The notes: generated by a model not told the origin, from the sequence alone. 64,000 nucleotides of DNA from Polytrichum commune (GCA_950295325.1 OX485803.1:63007554-63071553); one strand, 5' to 3'. Numbered from the stretch's first letter, positions 47,947 to 62,738 are shown. A program made the numbers and translations.

Positions 47947-47959
47947 GGGGTCGGACAGT

Positions 47960-49772
47960 TTTACGAACGAGCGTTCGTGAGTGAGGTGTGTATGCAAAGA
48001 ATGCAAAGATGCGCAAGAGCACAGACAACACAAGACGCGAGAATATGCAATAAGTTGTGGTGATGCGAGCAGAGATCGTCTGCTCATATATTAATTCGGT
48101 GAATATGTACAATTGTCTCGCGTGATAATCTATCAAAATTTCCTAAGGAAAAAATTCAGTGTCCTACAAAATTGATCGGCCCAAGGGATCACGTAGAAAA
48201 AGGCTCGCGCGGGCAACGTGATGTCGATGGAGTTGAAGCGCCAAGAACACAACGCGGGGGTTAGTGATGTTACGAACGCGCGTTCGTAAAACATTTGGCA
48301 TTCTCAGAGATGAGTTACCTCTTTGGTTAACGAACGCGCGTTCGTAATATCCATTGGGGCAGCAGCCTCTGGATCCATGACCTCCGCCGGACGCTCCGCC
48401 TGAGACGACTGGGTCTGTTGGATGAGCTCCACGTCGTCGTCCCCGCCCAGGTCGAGTCTCTCCATGCGGACATCCTCCATGTGCGCGGATGGATGTCGTT
48501 CCTGTTCAGGGCTCTCCACGACCATCCCACGCGGACCTGCCGAGTCATTGGGGCTCCCCTGCGTTTCCTCCACAATGACCATGTCAGTGTGTTGCGCAGT
48601 GTCATCGCCCCTCCTATCTACAACCCTTGGGACGACGGTGAAAGAGGCCGTGTCCGTGTCTGTGGGCAGTCCTACCCTTGAAGGGGGAGGGGTCAGGACT
48701 GCCGGACCTGAAGATTCACGAACGCGCGTTCGTAAATCTTCGTCCTCCCTTAGCGCCGCCGTGATTGCATCGTGGGAGGTTGAGGCGGTCGCCGTCACCT
48801 CCGGGGGCAATGGACTTCCCGCCGGCGTTGGGTGTGGCGCTGTTTGGTGGGAAGGCCCTCCTTGGTACATGACTGGAGGTGGGGGCTGTGAGGGGTATCC
48901 TCCAGGGGGGAAGGGGTAAGGTTGCTGGACCGGCGCAGAGAAGCTCTGCATGTTTCTGAGCATCTCGAAGATGGCGTCAGTTTTGGCCGCTGATTCCCTC
49001 AGCTGCTCTTGCAGCCTAGCCAGATGCTTGGCGCTCTCCTCCTGGGCTGCAGCCATCTCCTCCTTCATCTTCGCCTCCAGCTTGGCGTTGAGCTCAGAGA
49101 CGGTAAGCGCCTCCTCCTTCACCCGCTTGTTCTTGTCGTAGTCCACCCCAAGCTCGGCCATGATGTCCATGTCCCCCTCGTCCTCGTCGGAGACCTCGAT
49201 GATTGCTCCCGGCGGCAACTCCACGTAGGGAGTCTTCTTCATCCTCCTCCTCGTGTTGCGGAAGAGGTCCAAAGATGGACGCGAGCGTTGGTCGAGGATG
49301 TCCAGGGTTTCCATCTTCGGAACCACGGCGGGCCTTGGAGACTGTGACGTCGAGCATCCGCCTGGCGTTCCGAAAGGCTCCGCAAGAGACGTTCGCGCGG
49401 GGAGGAGGTCCAGGGTTGTCCCCGCGGACGACCCTGTATAACCACCCGGAGTCCCTTGAGGGTCGGGAAGATCTGTCGTTGGCGGCAAGATCCGAAGCGG
49501 GGGTACGTCGAAGGACTGCAGAATGGCGTCCACGTTGGCGGAGGGGGCGGGCTCGTCGTCCTCTGAATCGTGGAGTGGTATGCCCTCGTCGGCGGGCATA
49601 CTGAAGTCCATCCTTGGGACAGAGATGTCCTTGAGGTCCATCGTCGACGCCTTCGCACGGTGGAACTTGAAGTCTTCTTCGTCGATAGCGTCAACGAAGG
49701 TGTTGACTACGAGACCCATCATCTGTGAGAAGAGAGCAATAAGGTCAGAAAATACGAACGCACGTTCGTAAA
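47960..49772. repeat. Palindromes in intron 3/exon 3 of right DGQH gene
   Basis: Mirrors of the left sites, at about 47,962, 48,273, 48,331, 48,711 and 49,753; further intron 3 sites lie at 45,612, 45,660 and 45,697 on the other side of the LTR-like insertion. Sequence unchanged from the left arm where compared. Confidence 0.85.
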
Positions 49773-52708
49773 CATCAAAGCGTGGCGTGCAACGAGTTTC
49801 AAGCATTACATTACGAAGGGGGTTATGTTTACGAACGAGCGTTCGTAAACATCAATGCGTCACGTGCAGCGACTTTGAAACAATGCGTTGAGAAGTTGGT
49901 TAACTTTACGAACGAGCGTTCGTAAATGGAGTCTGGACAATTTACCATGGCCGCATACATGAATTTGGAGCCTCCACATACGTTGTATACCGTCTCTCCA
50001 CTTATAACCAGACTCTGCAATATAGAGACGTAGAACTCCATCCTGAGTTCCATGGCGGGGAAGACGGTGTAGAGGGTCTCTTGCAGCAGATCCTTGGGAG
50101 GGGGATGCGGGATGCTGTAGATTTTCTTGAACGTGTTGTTCGCCTTGATAGGCGGTCGCCCATCCCTAAGCTCATTGTACGTCAAGAAAATCAGGCTGAC
50201 CGCTCCCACTTGCTTGTTGCCCCTGGCCTCGTTGATGGCCACGATCCCCTCCGTCTTCGCTGGCACGTACGTGCTGTGGAAGATGCTGTACTCGAATTTG
50301 ATCTTCTGCTCGTACAGCTCTGTGACGACCGACAGCTTCTCCTGTTCGACTATCCACAGCCAAACGTGTGGCTCCCTCATGGCTGGCGATTTGAACTCCA
50401 TGAACTTGGCCATGAAGGGGTTGTAGAAGGGAATGTCCTTCCCCCCCCTGCCTTGACGCACCCGGGATCCCCCTGAAATCGATCAGGGCAAAAGGGCAAC
50501 CCCGTCGATCCTCCCTCACCTCGGCCCTGCTTATGGTGCCGTCCCACTTGGAAAATGTGACCCTCTCCACGCCGGAGGTCATCACGCAAAACCTTGCCAC
50601 CCCTTCGAATGTGGCGTTCCTCTTCCTCTCCAAAAATTGTATGTACAACATTACCTCGTGGGGATCCGTGTCGGTTTTCTTAGTCCTTTTGTCCCCTTCA
50701 ACTTCAAAACCGAGGCGTGCTCCTTGACCAGAATGCGCATGGAGGCTCCGTTGATGTTGTAGTCGACCTTTAACAATTGCCATTGCGGCCAGTTGATGTC
50801 GCCGTCGACTTCAAAGATTTTGTACTCTGGTGCGAGTACGCTCAATTCTCTCATGGCAGCAGTCTTCAGCTTCCGGTGGTCACACCACTCCTTGATAGAG
50901 TACGTGCCGGGCTTGTGCTTTGGCCTCTTCAAAAAGATCTTGGGATAGGGAAGGTTTCTTCCCACGGTGTTCCCAAGAACATGAATCGCACACCTCTTCA
51001 GCTCTGACTCCGTCAATCCCTGGAGGTGTCTAAAGAACTCCCTCAGTAGTGGGGGCGCCTCACCGGTTTTTTCCGTGCTGTACTTCTCCTCGGTGTCGGG
51101 ATTGACCAAATCGCCCGAGCTGTGTGCATCAAAAAACTGTGTCCACAAGTCCCAGGTGTCCCTGTTGCAGCAGATCAGTCTGAGCTCACCCTTCAGCTCA
51201 AGCACTGACTTGGTGGTGGTGGACTTCATATCGATGGAAGAGAACTTGTCTACCATCGCGTCGCAAAATGCCTGCACAAAACAAGATGTCAGTGTTGCAC
51301 ATAATACGAACGCACGTTCGTAAATTGAGTATGTAATTGAAGTTTTCATGAATCTAACACTTTACGAACGTTCGTTCGTAAACTCACCTTCCATTGGGGA
51401 GACTGGTTCTTGGCGTTCTCCCTTTCCTTTGGTGGGCATCCGTGTGCCACCCAGACGTCTCTGGCAGCCACTATGTTAGCCGCCCACGAAGCCTCGAACG
51501 CCTTGATTTTGTTCCCCGAGTTCAGGAAGGTTGAAATCTTGCGCAGCTTGTCCCAATCGTCCGACCAGACCAAGAACGCCTTCCAGTACCGCAGGTCAGC
51601 CTTCAGCTCGTGCTGGAAGTTGTCGTCCTTGAGGATCTGTTGCGACGCCTCCAAGCTGTGCTGACCATCTACAATCCAGAATTCTCCATTCTGGATTCGC
51701 GGCCAATCCACCTCTGTCGGTCGGGATGTCAGCCCCTTGGGCATGACGCAGACTGTTTGTCTATCCCACTTGACGTTATTCATGAGGTTGTTTATCTGCC
51801 ACTTCACCCCACCGCTCTCGCGAGACCTTACCACCCACTTGTTGGGTGACTTTTCGCACTTGAAGCAGTCCACGTTGAACGTGAAGTGGCGCCCCATGGG
51901 CCAGCAATCCTTCGAGTAATTATTGAAATCTCGTAGGATCTTCGTTGCCTTCACCGCATCTGGATTCTCACCCTTCTTTAAAGGGGTTGGCATCACGGGA
52001 GGAGAGCTCACCTCAGCGCCCTCTGTTACCCCAGACCTCTCCATTTCGTCCCGGGACCTCTTCGATGGCGTGGAATGACGGCTGGGACCCTCCGTCACCC
52101 TGCTCGCGGAAGGCACCGGCTTGGGTGCACTTCTCGATCCTCCTGCCCCGGATGCGGATGGTTTCCGTGGGCTCTTCTTCTTCTTGTTGGCTTCCGCGAC
52201 CGCGCTATTGTACTTGGAGATATTCAAGGAGAGCGCGGCCAACTTCCTTGCTGTCCAGTACGAGCTCAGGGCGTACTTCGTGAAGAGGTCCTTGAGGAAG
52301 TGTTTGGCATCAGCCACTACGTTATTTTCCGCGTATGTGTAGGAGAAACTATGTCTCCTGTACTCTAACAATAGGTTAATGTGATCCTTCTTGTTTTTCA
52401 TGTCTAGAATCACATAATCTCCTTGTGCCTCAATTGATTCTACTTCCCAAGTCTTCATCTGCACCCATTGCTGGCTGGTCCGGCGTCGTTTCCAGCTCGT
52501 ATGTGAAGCGAAGACAGAAAAGACCGTCTGATGTCTTCTCTGGCAGTGCCGTCCATTCCCCTATGAAGTCCTCCTTGGGGACATAATTATCGTTTCCGTT
52601 GGGGTCGGACACTGACTCTGGTAGTTGATCTATCTGCACAGCGAACATCTCAATGGCGCTTCTGCTCGGTCTGGCCATCTGCAGAGCACATAAACATTTA
52701 GTATTGTG

Positions 52709-53279
52709 TTTACGAACGAGCGTTCGTAATTGACAAAGCAAATCATATACACTAATCATTGAACTCTGGCTATGGATACCCGTGAGAAGTTGTAATGATG
52801 TCTTCGCTGATTTCATTTACGAACGATCGTTCGTAAAGAATGTGGTTGCTAAGGTGTATTTGACACAAGTTTACGAACGTGCGTTCGTATTGTTTCTAAA
52901 CAAGTCCACGAGTTGTCCAGGGTTATCTAATTTCCACGAGGGTTGTTCGAATTTCCATGAGCATCTTCTAAATAGGTGAATTAATACTTTAGTTCTTATT
53001 TACGAACGTGCGTTCGTAAATAATACTACTTGGAAATGCAGACAATTACCATGAAGGGTTTGGTATATTGTTATAGTTTGTGATTACGAACGTTCGTTCG
53101 TATTTTTGTATGTGTAATTGGATTTGAGGATTTTTTGATGTACAGGGTATAGACGAATATATGAACGTGCGTTCGTAAAAATGGAGGGTGAGGTGCGTAT
53201 TTACGAATGCACGTTCGTATATGTTTGTGGGGTAAGGCATGTATTCACGCCACATTTACGAACGAACGTTCGTAAATGT
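52709..53279. repeat. Palindrome cluster B, right arm
   Basis: Eight sites mirroring 36,382-36,952, upstream of the right DGQH gene. Confidence 0.9.
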
Positions 53280-56200
53280 GGTCATCTGGGATTAGGAAAT
53301 GGTATATTTATTTATGTGCATATATATCCGTACATATACGTATAAATGTTGGTATGAATGTTGCAATCTGGCATTGTTCATGATCCTGCAACTCGTGATC
53401 AGATTGATGAAACACAAGTGAAAAATGGAATCAGAACAAAATTGCGAGTCAGTGATTGATAGTTCAGAATGAAGAGGAAAGTGTTATTTCATACAAAACA
53501 TGACATACCTCATAATGCAGAAAACAAATCACAAGGAATCCATCAAACAACAATTTCAGATTGTGAAGGAGTGATTTGTAAAAGAAACCTGTACTCACAT
53601 TGAATTGTTGCACACAAATCCTCCTGCCTTCACTTTGTCACACTCTCAAGCCTTCACAACTTATATGCAAATCCTACACAAACCCTGATGTACACAACTC
53701 ACAAGCTTCACAAAACTCAAGCTTTCTGAAGCTCTCAAGCTCTCAAGCTCTCAACCTTTTTGAAACTCTCAACCTCTCAACCTCAAACTCAAGCTCTCAA
53801 GCTTTCTAAAACTCAAGCTTTCTAAAACTCAAGCTCTCAAGCTTTCTAAAACTCTAAACCTCTCAAGCTTTCTAAAACTCTCTACCTCTCAATCTTTCTA
53901 AAACTCAAGCTCTCAAGCTTTCTAAAACTCTAAACCTCTCAAGCTTTCTATAACTCTCAACCTCTCAACCTTTCCTACTCTCAAGCTTTCCTATTCTCAA
54001 GGTTCTGACAACACAACAAAACAACATTCACAATGAGGCTCTAAAATTGGCAAGGGCTTCGCCGCACCTAAGAGCTCCTCTCCTCCTCTGCTCCAAATGA
54101 CAAATGAGGAGGAGAGAGAGGGGCGCGGGGAGGTAGCCGGCGCCGCTAGGGTTTCCAAGCGGCGGCCACGTGGCTAGTGGCCACTGGCGAGGGCTGGGAT
54201 GGGGGAGGGGGATGGGGATGGGGAATGGGAATGGGGAGGGAATGGGGAGGGGATGAGGATGGGAGGGGATGGGGAGGGGATGGGAAGGGGAGGGGAGGGG
54301 AGGGGGAGGGGATGGGGATGAGGGGATACCATGGGGACATGGAGGGATGAGGGTTCAGGAAAAATGAAATAGGAGATGGGAGGAGCTTAGTTTAGGGACA
54401 TAAATTTGACTTTCCGTATCCCCTTAGTACCTCGACATATGGATTCCTTGTAAACATATTTTAGAAAAGTATGTTCAGATAATTTGTATTTAACAATTCA
54501 TGTCATTTAGTAGGTTTTCGATGAAGAATCCACCCCCAAGATGCAAATGTCGTTTTCATGAACGAGACATCTTTAAAGTTCTTCAATGGTTCCTCAAATA
54601 AATATTACATATGTAAATGACTCAATTTAAATTGTGGAGAGGGGCTATCTGATTCTCCACAAGAGGTGGATGAAAATTCAATTTTCAATACGATGTCATT
54701 AATTTCATGAGGTGTTAGCTTGAACCACCCTTAATATGATATTTAGTGTTAGATACTCTAAATACAAACGCATAGTACACTAAATATCACTGACCCTATG
54801 AAGGTAACTACTATTCATTGCGAACTCAAACACTTAATGTCAACTATAATGGTAATATGTGGATGTCGCATGCACAAATTTTGTGTAAGAAAATTAATAT
54901 GAAAAAAATAATTAACAATGATAAAAGCATAAAGGACATGGTAGTAGGAAATGTGGTGGCCCATTTAATATGTCCAACACTAATTATCAAAGAATTGAAA
55001 TTTAGTGTTGACCATGATAGCGTAACAACACTATATTATACAATCAAACACTAAATATCATATTTAGTGTAGTGTATTTTAGCCATGTGGTCGCATGTTT
55101 TGCTAGTAGTATCAATTGATAGTATGAGCTTCCCATAAATTAAGTTAGTGCGATATGGATTATTTAGGAGTCGATATTGTTTGTGTATATAATGCATTGA
55201 AGTAACGATCTAAACCCTAAGCCCGCAAACCACATAGACAACTCTTTCACAAACTCTATACCCTAACCCCAAACCCCAAACCCTAAACCCTACATCTTTT
55301 TATCTTACCAACCTTTCTTATATATGGTCATGTTGTGGTCTATGCGCATCATGTCAAAATGGTCTACCAATGTTGGTTCGATTGGAAATTGCTTTATTTG
55401 GGTCATAGCAACTATAATAATCTAGACTCATGCCAATAATTGTCATTTTGATATAAAACATTGGTTTAGGGGGTGAAGAGTGAATTTTGAAATGCTAGCC
55501 CTTTCACCTTAATAGTTTTGAGTGCAATTTGATGACACAATACACACTTAGTCTTATTATAACATGAATGGTATAAGACTTCAACTTAAATCAACAGTTA
55601 AGCTATGGTCATGCACATACTTCTTGTTGCAAATAATACAAATATATAATTGTAAGTGCATACTATTGTATGCACCATTCCAAATTCGTTATCCATTTCC
55701 ACACCATGGTGGACCTAAAGTGAATTTCCAATAGGACGTCAAGTCATTTAATTAGGTGTCAACTTGAACTAACGATCGAATACTAGTGCATTAAACTTTA
55801 ATTTTCACCAATGATGAATTGCAACAATGATTCATATTAATATGGGCCGATGTTTGGTGAGCCTCCAGTTCCAAATGTCCTCAATCTACTTAGCACAAGC
55901 CATTATGGATTAAGCGACTTTTTATTGGTATTCATACACTTGGTGACCATATTACAAGCATTTTTTTTATGTGAATCATATGATACCTACAATTTTAGGG
56001 GATTCCACAATATGTTCTTAGCCACTCTTACCTCATTGTGTGTGTGAATATATATATCACTTAGACCTTCATCAATTCACTTGGACTTCACACCTTAGTC
56101 GCAAATAATTTAACACTCAATGTTAACCCATCAACCTATATATATATAATATAATAACCCATATATAAAATAGTAAAATATACATATATATACATATAAA

Positions 56201-56602
56201 TATAGACATATAGACATATAGACATATTTTTGTGCGACCTTGGTAACAACTAAGGTGTGCGACGGATTTATATATTTACAATATGTTGCGTGCACGCAAG
56301 ACATGTTCCATACATAATGCTATTTATATATTGCGCATGGATGGAATGGCATATTGTTAGGTCAAAGTAGGCGGCGGGAATCCGCTTTTTAAATAGCATC
56401 CAAGGGATTTTGAACCATCGGGGGGAAGGTACTTAAAGCTCTTCCCCCCCACAGAAGAGCTCTTTTCTGCGGCACATCCAAGTGTGCGCTCCACAGACCT
56501 GACTGGAACGTGCTCAAACCATTTTCTTGTGCGCCAACCCTACACCACCCAGGTCCACTACAGACTGCACATACCCGTATATACCGCCGCAAATACCGGA
56601 CG
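53280..56602. other. Intergenic DNA between the divergent genes, right arm
   Basis: Mirror of 33,043-36,381: minisatellite (53,706-54,005, one unit shorter), purine-rich tract (54,190-54,328), MITE (54,776-55,071) and telomere-like repeats (55,259-55,294). The arms differ at 55,936 (A here; the complement of the left base at 33,709 would be G). No genes. Confidence 0.75.
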
Positions 56603-57681
56603 TTTACGAACGCACGTTCGTAAACGTGAGTTGGTAGCACATGTACAATAGGTACATCGATATGATATGAGTTGTTTACGAACGTGCGTTCGTAAGTTGA
56701 TCACAACCGTACTCGACATTGAGTTCCTTATAGACAGAACTAGGCACGAAAATTGTGTCGATGATATACGAACGTACGTTCGTATATCTACCTTCAAGAC
56801 CCAGACGCGCATGAGTTCCCGTGTAACCGTTTTCTCCAACGGAACATCTGGTGATGGGATATTTACGAACGTGCGTTCGTAAATATCACCTGGGATTATT
56901 TTTCAAGAATCCAAAAAACATTCCTTAATTTATACACTTCAGTGCATTGGCCACGTTAACAATATGCAAGTTAAATACGAACGAGCGTTCGTATTTCTCA
57001 CTACCGTTTGTGTCCGCGGAGAATTATGTTAGTTGAATTTTACGAACGCACGTTCGTAAATACCACCTGTCCACCGTCCACGCATCCACCAACAGGCCTG
57101 TTGACGCAAGCATGTGTAGAGGACTACACCGTGTTTATGATAGATACGAACGCTCGTTCGTATCTATGCAATCATGATTTAGTGATAGATTTCGACTGTC
57201 ATTTTCCACTGGTTATTGGATAACATGTTTCCCTGTAACGTGGCTATAGATACCTCTATTCGGACGTGTCCAATCATTTTTTCCAAACACTGTCGCGGCT
57301 GTGACATACAGATGATCGGTCGTTTGCATCCGCCCCTAAGTTTCGGCTGGAACTTACGAACGATCGTTCGTAAACACTCGCCCATCAAATATGATGCTTA
57401 CTGCATGTGGATAAAGTGGCAAATATATTTTAGGTGCTCTTATAATATGTTCCATTTAGATTTTATTGTATATTGGGCTGATATTTTCGTCCGCGCGTTC
57501 GTGAATATATGTGCTTGTGTTGTCCCTTGGTGGTGGACAACCCTTCCAATGTTTTATTGGCGACTCGACCCAAAGCCCTTCACGGGTAATATATATCGGA
57601 ATGGGGTTCCGTTGTGCAGGGACGTCTGAGTCCCGTGTAGGATTTGCATGTCATCGAGTTGTTGTCGAACGCACGTTCGTC
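56603..57681. repeat. Palindrome cluster A, right arm
   Basis: Ten sites mirroring 31,964-33,042, just upstream of the right transposase-like gene (first ATG at 57,825). Confidence 0.9.
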
Positions 57682-57824
57682 TTCATATGTGAGGTCCCGC
57701 AACGGTGTGGCGAGAGTTGTTTGTGATTTTTGAGCCATATATGTAGGCATATCTCGTATCCACTTTTGTATGCATTGCGGTGGTTGTTGTGTTGGTCATT
57801 TTATTGGTGGTTTGTTTAGGTTGG

Positions 57825-60800
57825 ATGGCGATGCACATTGGATATAGTTCATTGGAGTTGTCCACAAAAGCTTCCTCTTCCGATGATGACTGTAAACTAT
57901 CTTCGCCATCGGCGGGTAGTCATGGCATGGCAAATGCCATGGGTGGGTTTGTGGATGCATCCTCCCACGAATCATTTGAAGCGCACGAACAATCTATACG
58001 TTCCGGGGATGACAATGATGACATTCCGTTATGTGCCGGTTTCGGTAGGGAGCAATGGGTGGGCCTTGATGTTGTTCTTTTCAACGATGTTGGTGTCCCC
58101 GTGGCAGATGGCATATGTAGAAACTCTGATCCCCGTGATTGTGTTGATGCCAACCCCCTTGGTCCCGATGATGTGGGTGTGTGCATCTTGAATTCTTTGC
58201 TTCCGCTTGACGTCCCGGTGACATGGAGATTTTCCTTGCGTCGATGGCCTCTTTGTCGGGTTCTCCATGACGGAGTAAGCTTGTTGGACCATGAGCGCCG
58301 CCATAATCAAACGCAATTAGCTTTGTTGACCAAAATACGTCCTCGCAAAGGCCTACGCAGATATGATTCTAACCGTGTGCCTCGTGGAGATAAGGAACGT
58401 CGACGGGATCGCATATTGGGAGACGAAACTATCCGTCTTGTGTCCGCCAAAGACTGTTGCGAGAGGAAATGTTGCCAATTTTTCCCGCGGGAGAAAATTA
58501 AGTCCCTACATCAAGAGATGTGGCTTGCGGATTTCCGTATGAGATCGGCAAAGAAACTCGAGGTCCACAGAAATGTCCACATTGACACCCATGGGCGTAA
58601 GGTGGTCACACTTGAGAATGTGGAAGTGTGTTGTACTGCGTGGTATACCATCCACGCCGTGTCAAAGTCTGACTTTTATAGGTTTCAAAAATATTCATTG
58701 TTCGGTCGCCGCTCTCGATTTCATGGCAATTCGGGCACAAAGAAACCTAGGGAGGCTACACTCCAAGCCTCCGCGACACTCTCCACCATCATAGTCCCAT
58801 TGGCCGATGCAATGCCCCACAAGACGAGGACATTGTCGTCAGGGGAGAAAGTTGTACAAATGGTATTGCCCACGGGTACAAAATGGAAGAACATATTAAC
58901 GGACATCAATGAAGTGGGTCGCATAGCGGGATGTGGGCCCATTTCTTTGTCCAAGTTGAGTGTGATTAAAAACCAACAGTTTACCGAATACATTTTGAAG
59001 AGACCTGGGGACAAGTTCGCTAGGTGTACGACGTGTGAAAAATACAAAGGTCTTCGAGACGCCCACCCCATAGGCACCGAATCCCACACTAGACACCAAG
59101 CAAAATATATTGAACATGTCAACAACCAAGAGGCTCACCGTCAAGATTACTACAAGAACCGTGCTCTATCCATAATGAGGCCTACAGAGGTTCTAACAAT
59201 CATCCATGATAAAATGGACCACGCCAAGACCGCATGCCCTTGTTATGCACGCAAAATTAAGGCCACGGATGGTCTCTTCAAGTTGCCCGTATCTGTCACA
59301 GGTTTGTATTGAATCACAAATATGTATTCAAATTCTCTCAAATTTTACTGGGTGTGTTTGCCAAATGTCCAATTTCATACCTCCGTTTGGAGTTGTCGTT
59401 GTTATTGTTGTTGTTCAAGCATCGTTTGTTTTTTTTCGCAGGGATGATTGCCCACGGCCATGGAGACGTAAAGTATGCCCATTATGGGTTGGATTTTTAC
59501 CCTGGCGATGCTAACCACACAGTGGGTTCATTTGCAAAACTCTTGCGCGATCTGGAGAAGCCGCCGTTACATTCATCACGTGTACTTTTTGATGGTTGTG
59601 GAACGACACCCCTTTACGAAGCAGTGCTTGCGGGGAAGGAGGTTTGTATGTCGTCATTGCCAGAACCACCGGGAGAACCTATTTGTGCAAAACCATTGCC
59701 TCCAACTCTTCACGTTCAACTTGATAATTGCGCGAAAGACAACAAATGTCGATACGTATTTTGTTTTTGGTCATTGCTCGTGGCGAAAGGAATCTTCAAG
59801 GAGGTGTTTGTGTCGTTTTTGATGGTGGGACATACACACGACGACATTGATGCATCATTCGGACGGTGGAGCATGAAGTTGCATGAAGAAGATTTTCCAA
59901 CCATACCTCTTCTTATGAAATCGTATATGGATTTGGACCATATGCCAGTAATTCCGCACATGATTGAGGAAGTACCAGATTTCAAGGCCTTCATCAAGTC
60001 ATACATGTTGAAGGGAGGGGACCGTTTGGTGGGGCATACCAAAGCACAACAATTCCGATTCTATATAAGGGATGATGGTCTCCCAGCCATGCAATTCAAA
60101 CTTTTGTGCACATCTCCTAATTGGGGACCGGATGATGGTATACTCGTATGGCGTCAAGACAATGATGGGAAATGTTTGCTCCCGGATGGGGATCCAAAGC
60201 CTTGCAAACCCGACCCCATGAGGAATGGGCCGGAAATCATCAAAGGCATATCCGGATTCATTGAATATTGGAAAGAGTTGTGTGAGGAGGACATCACTAG
60301 ACGTGTTAGAGATACTCATGAACCTTTGATTGCGTATTGGGATCGCATTCGCTCGGCCCTAATGACACTTGGTGGTGACACCCGTACAACTTTAACACAA
60401 GGATTTTGGCCACAAAGTCGTTTGACGGTTGTCGAGTCCGACACCATGGTTTTTAGCAATGGAGACGTTCGTGAAGAGTTCGCAATGGACGAGCATTACG
60501 TTGGCCCTGCCCGCAATCGACCGGCATCGTCGTTTCGTGTAGGTGTTGATTGCCATGAAGGTTATTTGGTCCTTGTACGAGCAGGGGATGAGGAACATCC
60601 CAAGCCAATTTGGTTGGTGAAAGCATTGTCTTCACCCAATTTTGTTCGAACTAGCCCCAACTTTCGTCAGATTGAGGTGGAATATTGTCGTCCAAGTACT
60701 AAAGACCAGAACGTGCTACGCACTTATTTAGGTTGGAACACCAAAAAGAATTTTAAGTGGACAGTGGACTCAGCGTACACACCGGTTTGGATAAACACGG

Positions 60801-60961
60801 ATACTATACTTTGTGCTTGGAAGCCGCGCAAAGGTTCCAAAACAGAAACAATGACCATCCCCCAAAAACATATAGATTTTGCCAAAGACAACTTGGCACG
60901 TATTGCAGCTGCGGAAAATGACGCCGATAATGGATATGAAGCGGAAGACGGAGATGTGTAA
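57825..60961 (+). CDS. DUF7869-like transposase-like protein (right copy)
   Basis: Exons 57,825-59,301 and 59,442-60,961 (intron 59,302-59,441) give 998 residues, apparently identical to the left copy. QLDN is near residue 585 and GHTHDDID at about 622-629. A third start option is further upstream only at non-ATG codons, so ATG at 57,825 is preferred; a splice acceptor-like TTTGTTTAG just before it leaves room for a 5' leader exon. Both copies being intact means neither arm shows relaxed decay at this gene. Confidence 0.8.
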
Positions 60962-61326
60962 ACATAACATAGGTGGGAGTTCATGGCGAAAAACATGGAC
61001 GCTTAGTAGACTTGGTTTTTAATAGACTTCATGGACTTGTCACACTCCATTGTGGTATACGTTTGGGATGTGCCATCCAAATTCATAAGAGCCTTACTTA
61101 TGGGATGCGCACCCCAAACTCTATAATGACATAAACCATTTGTTTTTTTAGATTCGATTGTTATTTTCCACATGGAGCTCACGTTTGCATTTTAATTGAC
61201 ATTCTCTATTTTTAGAAATAAGAATATTCTTTACGTGCAACTTTTTAAATCGTTATGTTCTTGTTGTTCCCAATATTCCGTATGCCCACAATATTGGCAT
61301 CCCAAACTATGGGCAGATTTTATTTT

Positions 61327-62366
61327 GAGACTTTCGAAAGTCTCCGATTAACGAATATAGTGTTAAAGTTAAAACTCATGGATCTCTTCAATTCCAGTTT
61401 AAGTGGGATATGAGAAATGACAAGCTTCACATCCTGCATTAGCAAAGCTTATGGTCGGAACAGATTAACACTCCCACATGAATTTTTCATAACTCCTTTC
61501 ACAGGGATATGGACAATTCTTGCACTTACTATGTATAATTTTCATAGACTCTGATTTAGTAAAGGTCACTCCTTCATAAGGGATTGGCATGCGGATGGAA
61601 TTTTACAGCGATTTCCTCTTACTTAATTGAGAAAACTTTCCTCAGTCAAGAAGTTAGATTTCATAAGCTAACCCCGGACTGGAGTTCTAATTTCCTTTCA
61701 CAGGAAATTCCTGGTGTCTACACTCAGACACAAATTCAATCATAATCCATTCAATCTCTTACACTTCAAGTTCTCACTCTCTTCCCGAGAGTATCATTTG
61801 TTATTTCTCTTATGGTATTCTCAAGGATTACTTACGTAATTACCCACAGTGGAACTTCACATTCCACTTGTGAGGGTGACTGAGAGTTTCTCACTCTCCT
61901 ATTCGTCACTGACTCCTTCACAAGAAGTTGAAGTCACACAACTAATCCTTACTCCCTTCACAAGAGTAGGATAAAATGAATTTCCTCTTAACTTACTCCG
62001 AATTAGGGACATTCACTGTCTCCACATTGACTGTAACTTTTCTTAGAACCTTAAGACACTGTCCATATAACTCCATATACGACTGTTCACAATCCACACA
62101 TAAAACACATGCGATTCAATTCAAGAGTTTCACACTCCTGTATCACAACTCCACATTAACAACAACACTCCCGCTTCCCACTTCCACAGTGGTAACAACT
62201 CTAGGACATCCACACACCGATCCAATCACAAGACTTTCAATTTCACATTCACAACTTAAAGAAGGATTTAATAATGGCACTTTGTATTGATATAAAAAGA
62301 GACTGTACACATAAAATTAAGGGCTTCACACTCTGGGAGTTGAGGAATTCACTCTCTTCACGAGAG
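61327..62366. repeat. Constant-loop hairpin array (right copy)
   Basis: Mirror of 27,279-28,318; here the loops read TTCAC (for example stem GTGGAA near 61,850, stem GAGAGT near 61,885, stem CTCTC near 62,355). It starts about 370 bp after the stop of the transposase-like gene. Confidence 0.8.
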
Positions 62367-62738
62367 GAAGATCAAAATTATAATGCCCCCCTTGTCTTCT
62401 CCTTCCTTCTTCTTATCTTTCTATCCTCAAAAGGTGGTGACTGTCTGCAACTAGGATTCCAAGTGCTACTTCTAATTGTCACATGTGAATTCCATGCCCC
62501 CTCATATCCTATAAATTCTGGGCAGCAAAGGAAATTCTTCTTTCCTAGCCTGTTTCCATTTCGGAGTGACTAAGTGTCTAATACTTCACTATTTTACTAG
62601 TCTTGAATAAAATTTATCCTGCATTTACATCTCAAAACTAAAACTTAAGCATTCAGACCAAAAAATGGTACCACAGGTGCCATCGTCATAGAGGTTGGCG
62701 TTTGCGAAGGCAAACAAAACCTCAAAATATGTGGAAGA

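Larger units (their letters stand above)
44238..52678 (-). pseudogene. DGQH - HAD phosphatase fusion gene (right copy, 3'-truncated)
   Basis: Minus-strand mirror of the left gene: exons 52,678-51,388, 51,271-49,946, 49,722-48,319, 45,475-44,756 and a cut exon 5 from 44,596 to the arm boundary at 44,238. After the boundary the frame runs into unrelated sequence (TSIFGIWRLF) and stops near 44,183. The last exon is missing. Intron 3 (48,318-45,476) is enlarged by the LTR-like insertion. The same three frame changes as in the left copy are present, including the 8-base C run near 50,450, so they predate the duplication or reflect a systematic reading problem. If translation normally ends at the alternative stop (mirror of 42,733), this copy could still encode the phosphatase domain. 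Confidence 0.6.
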
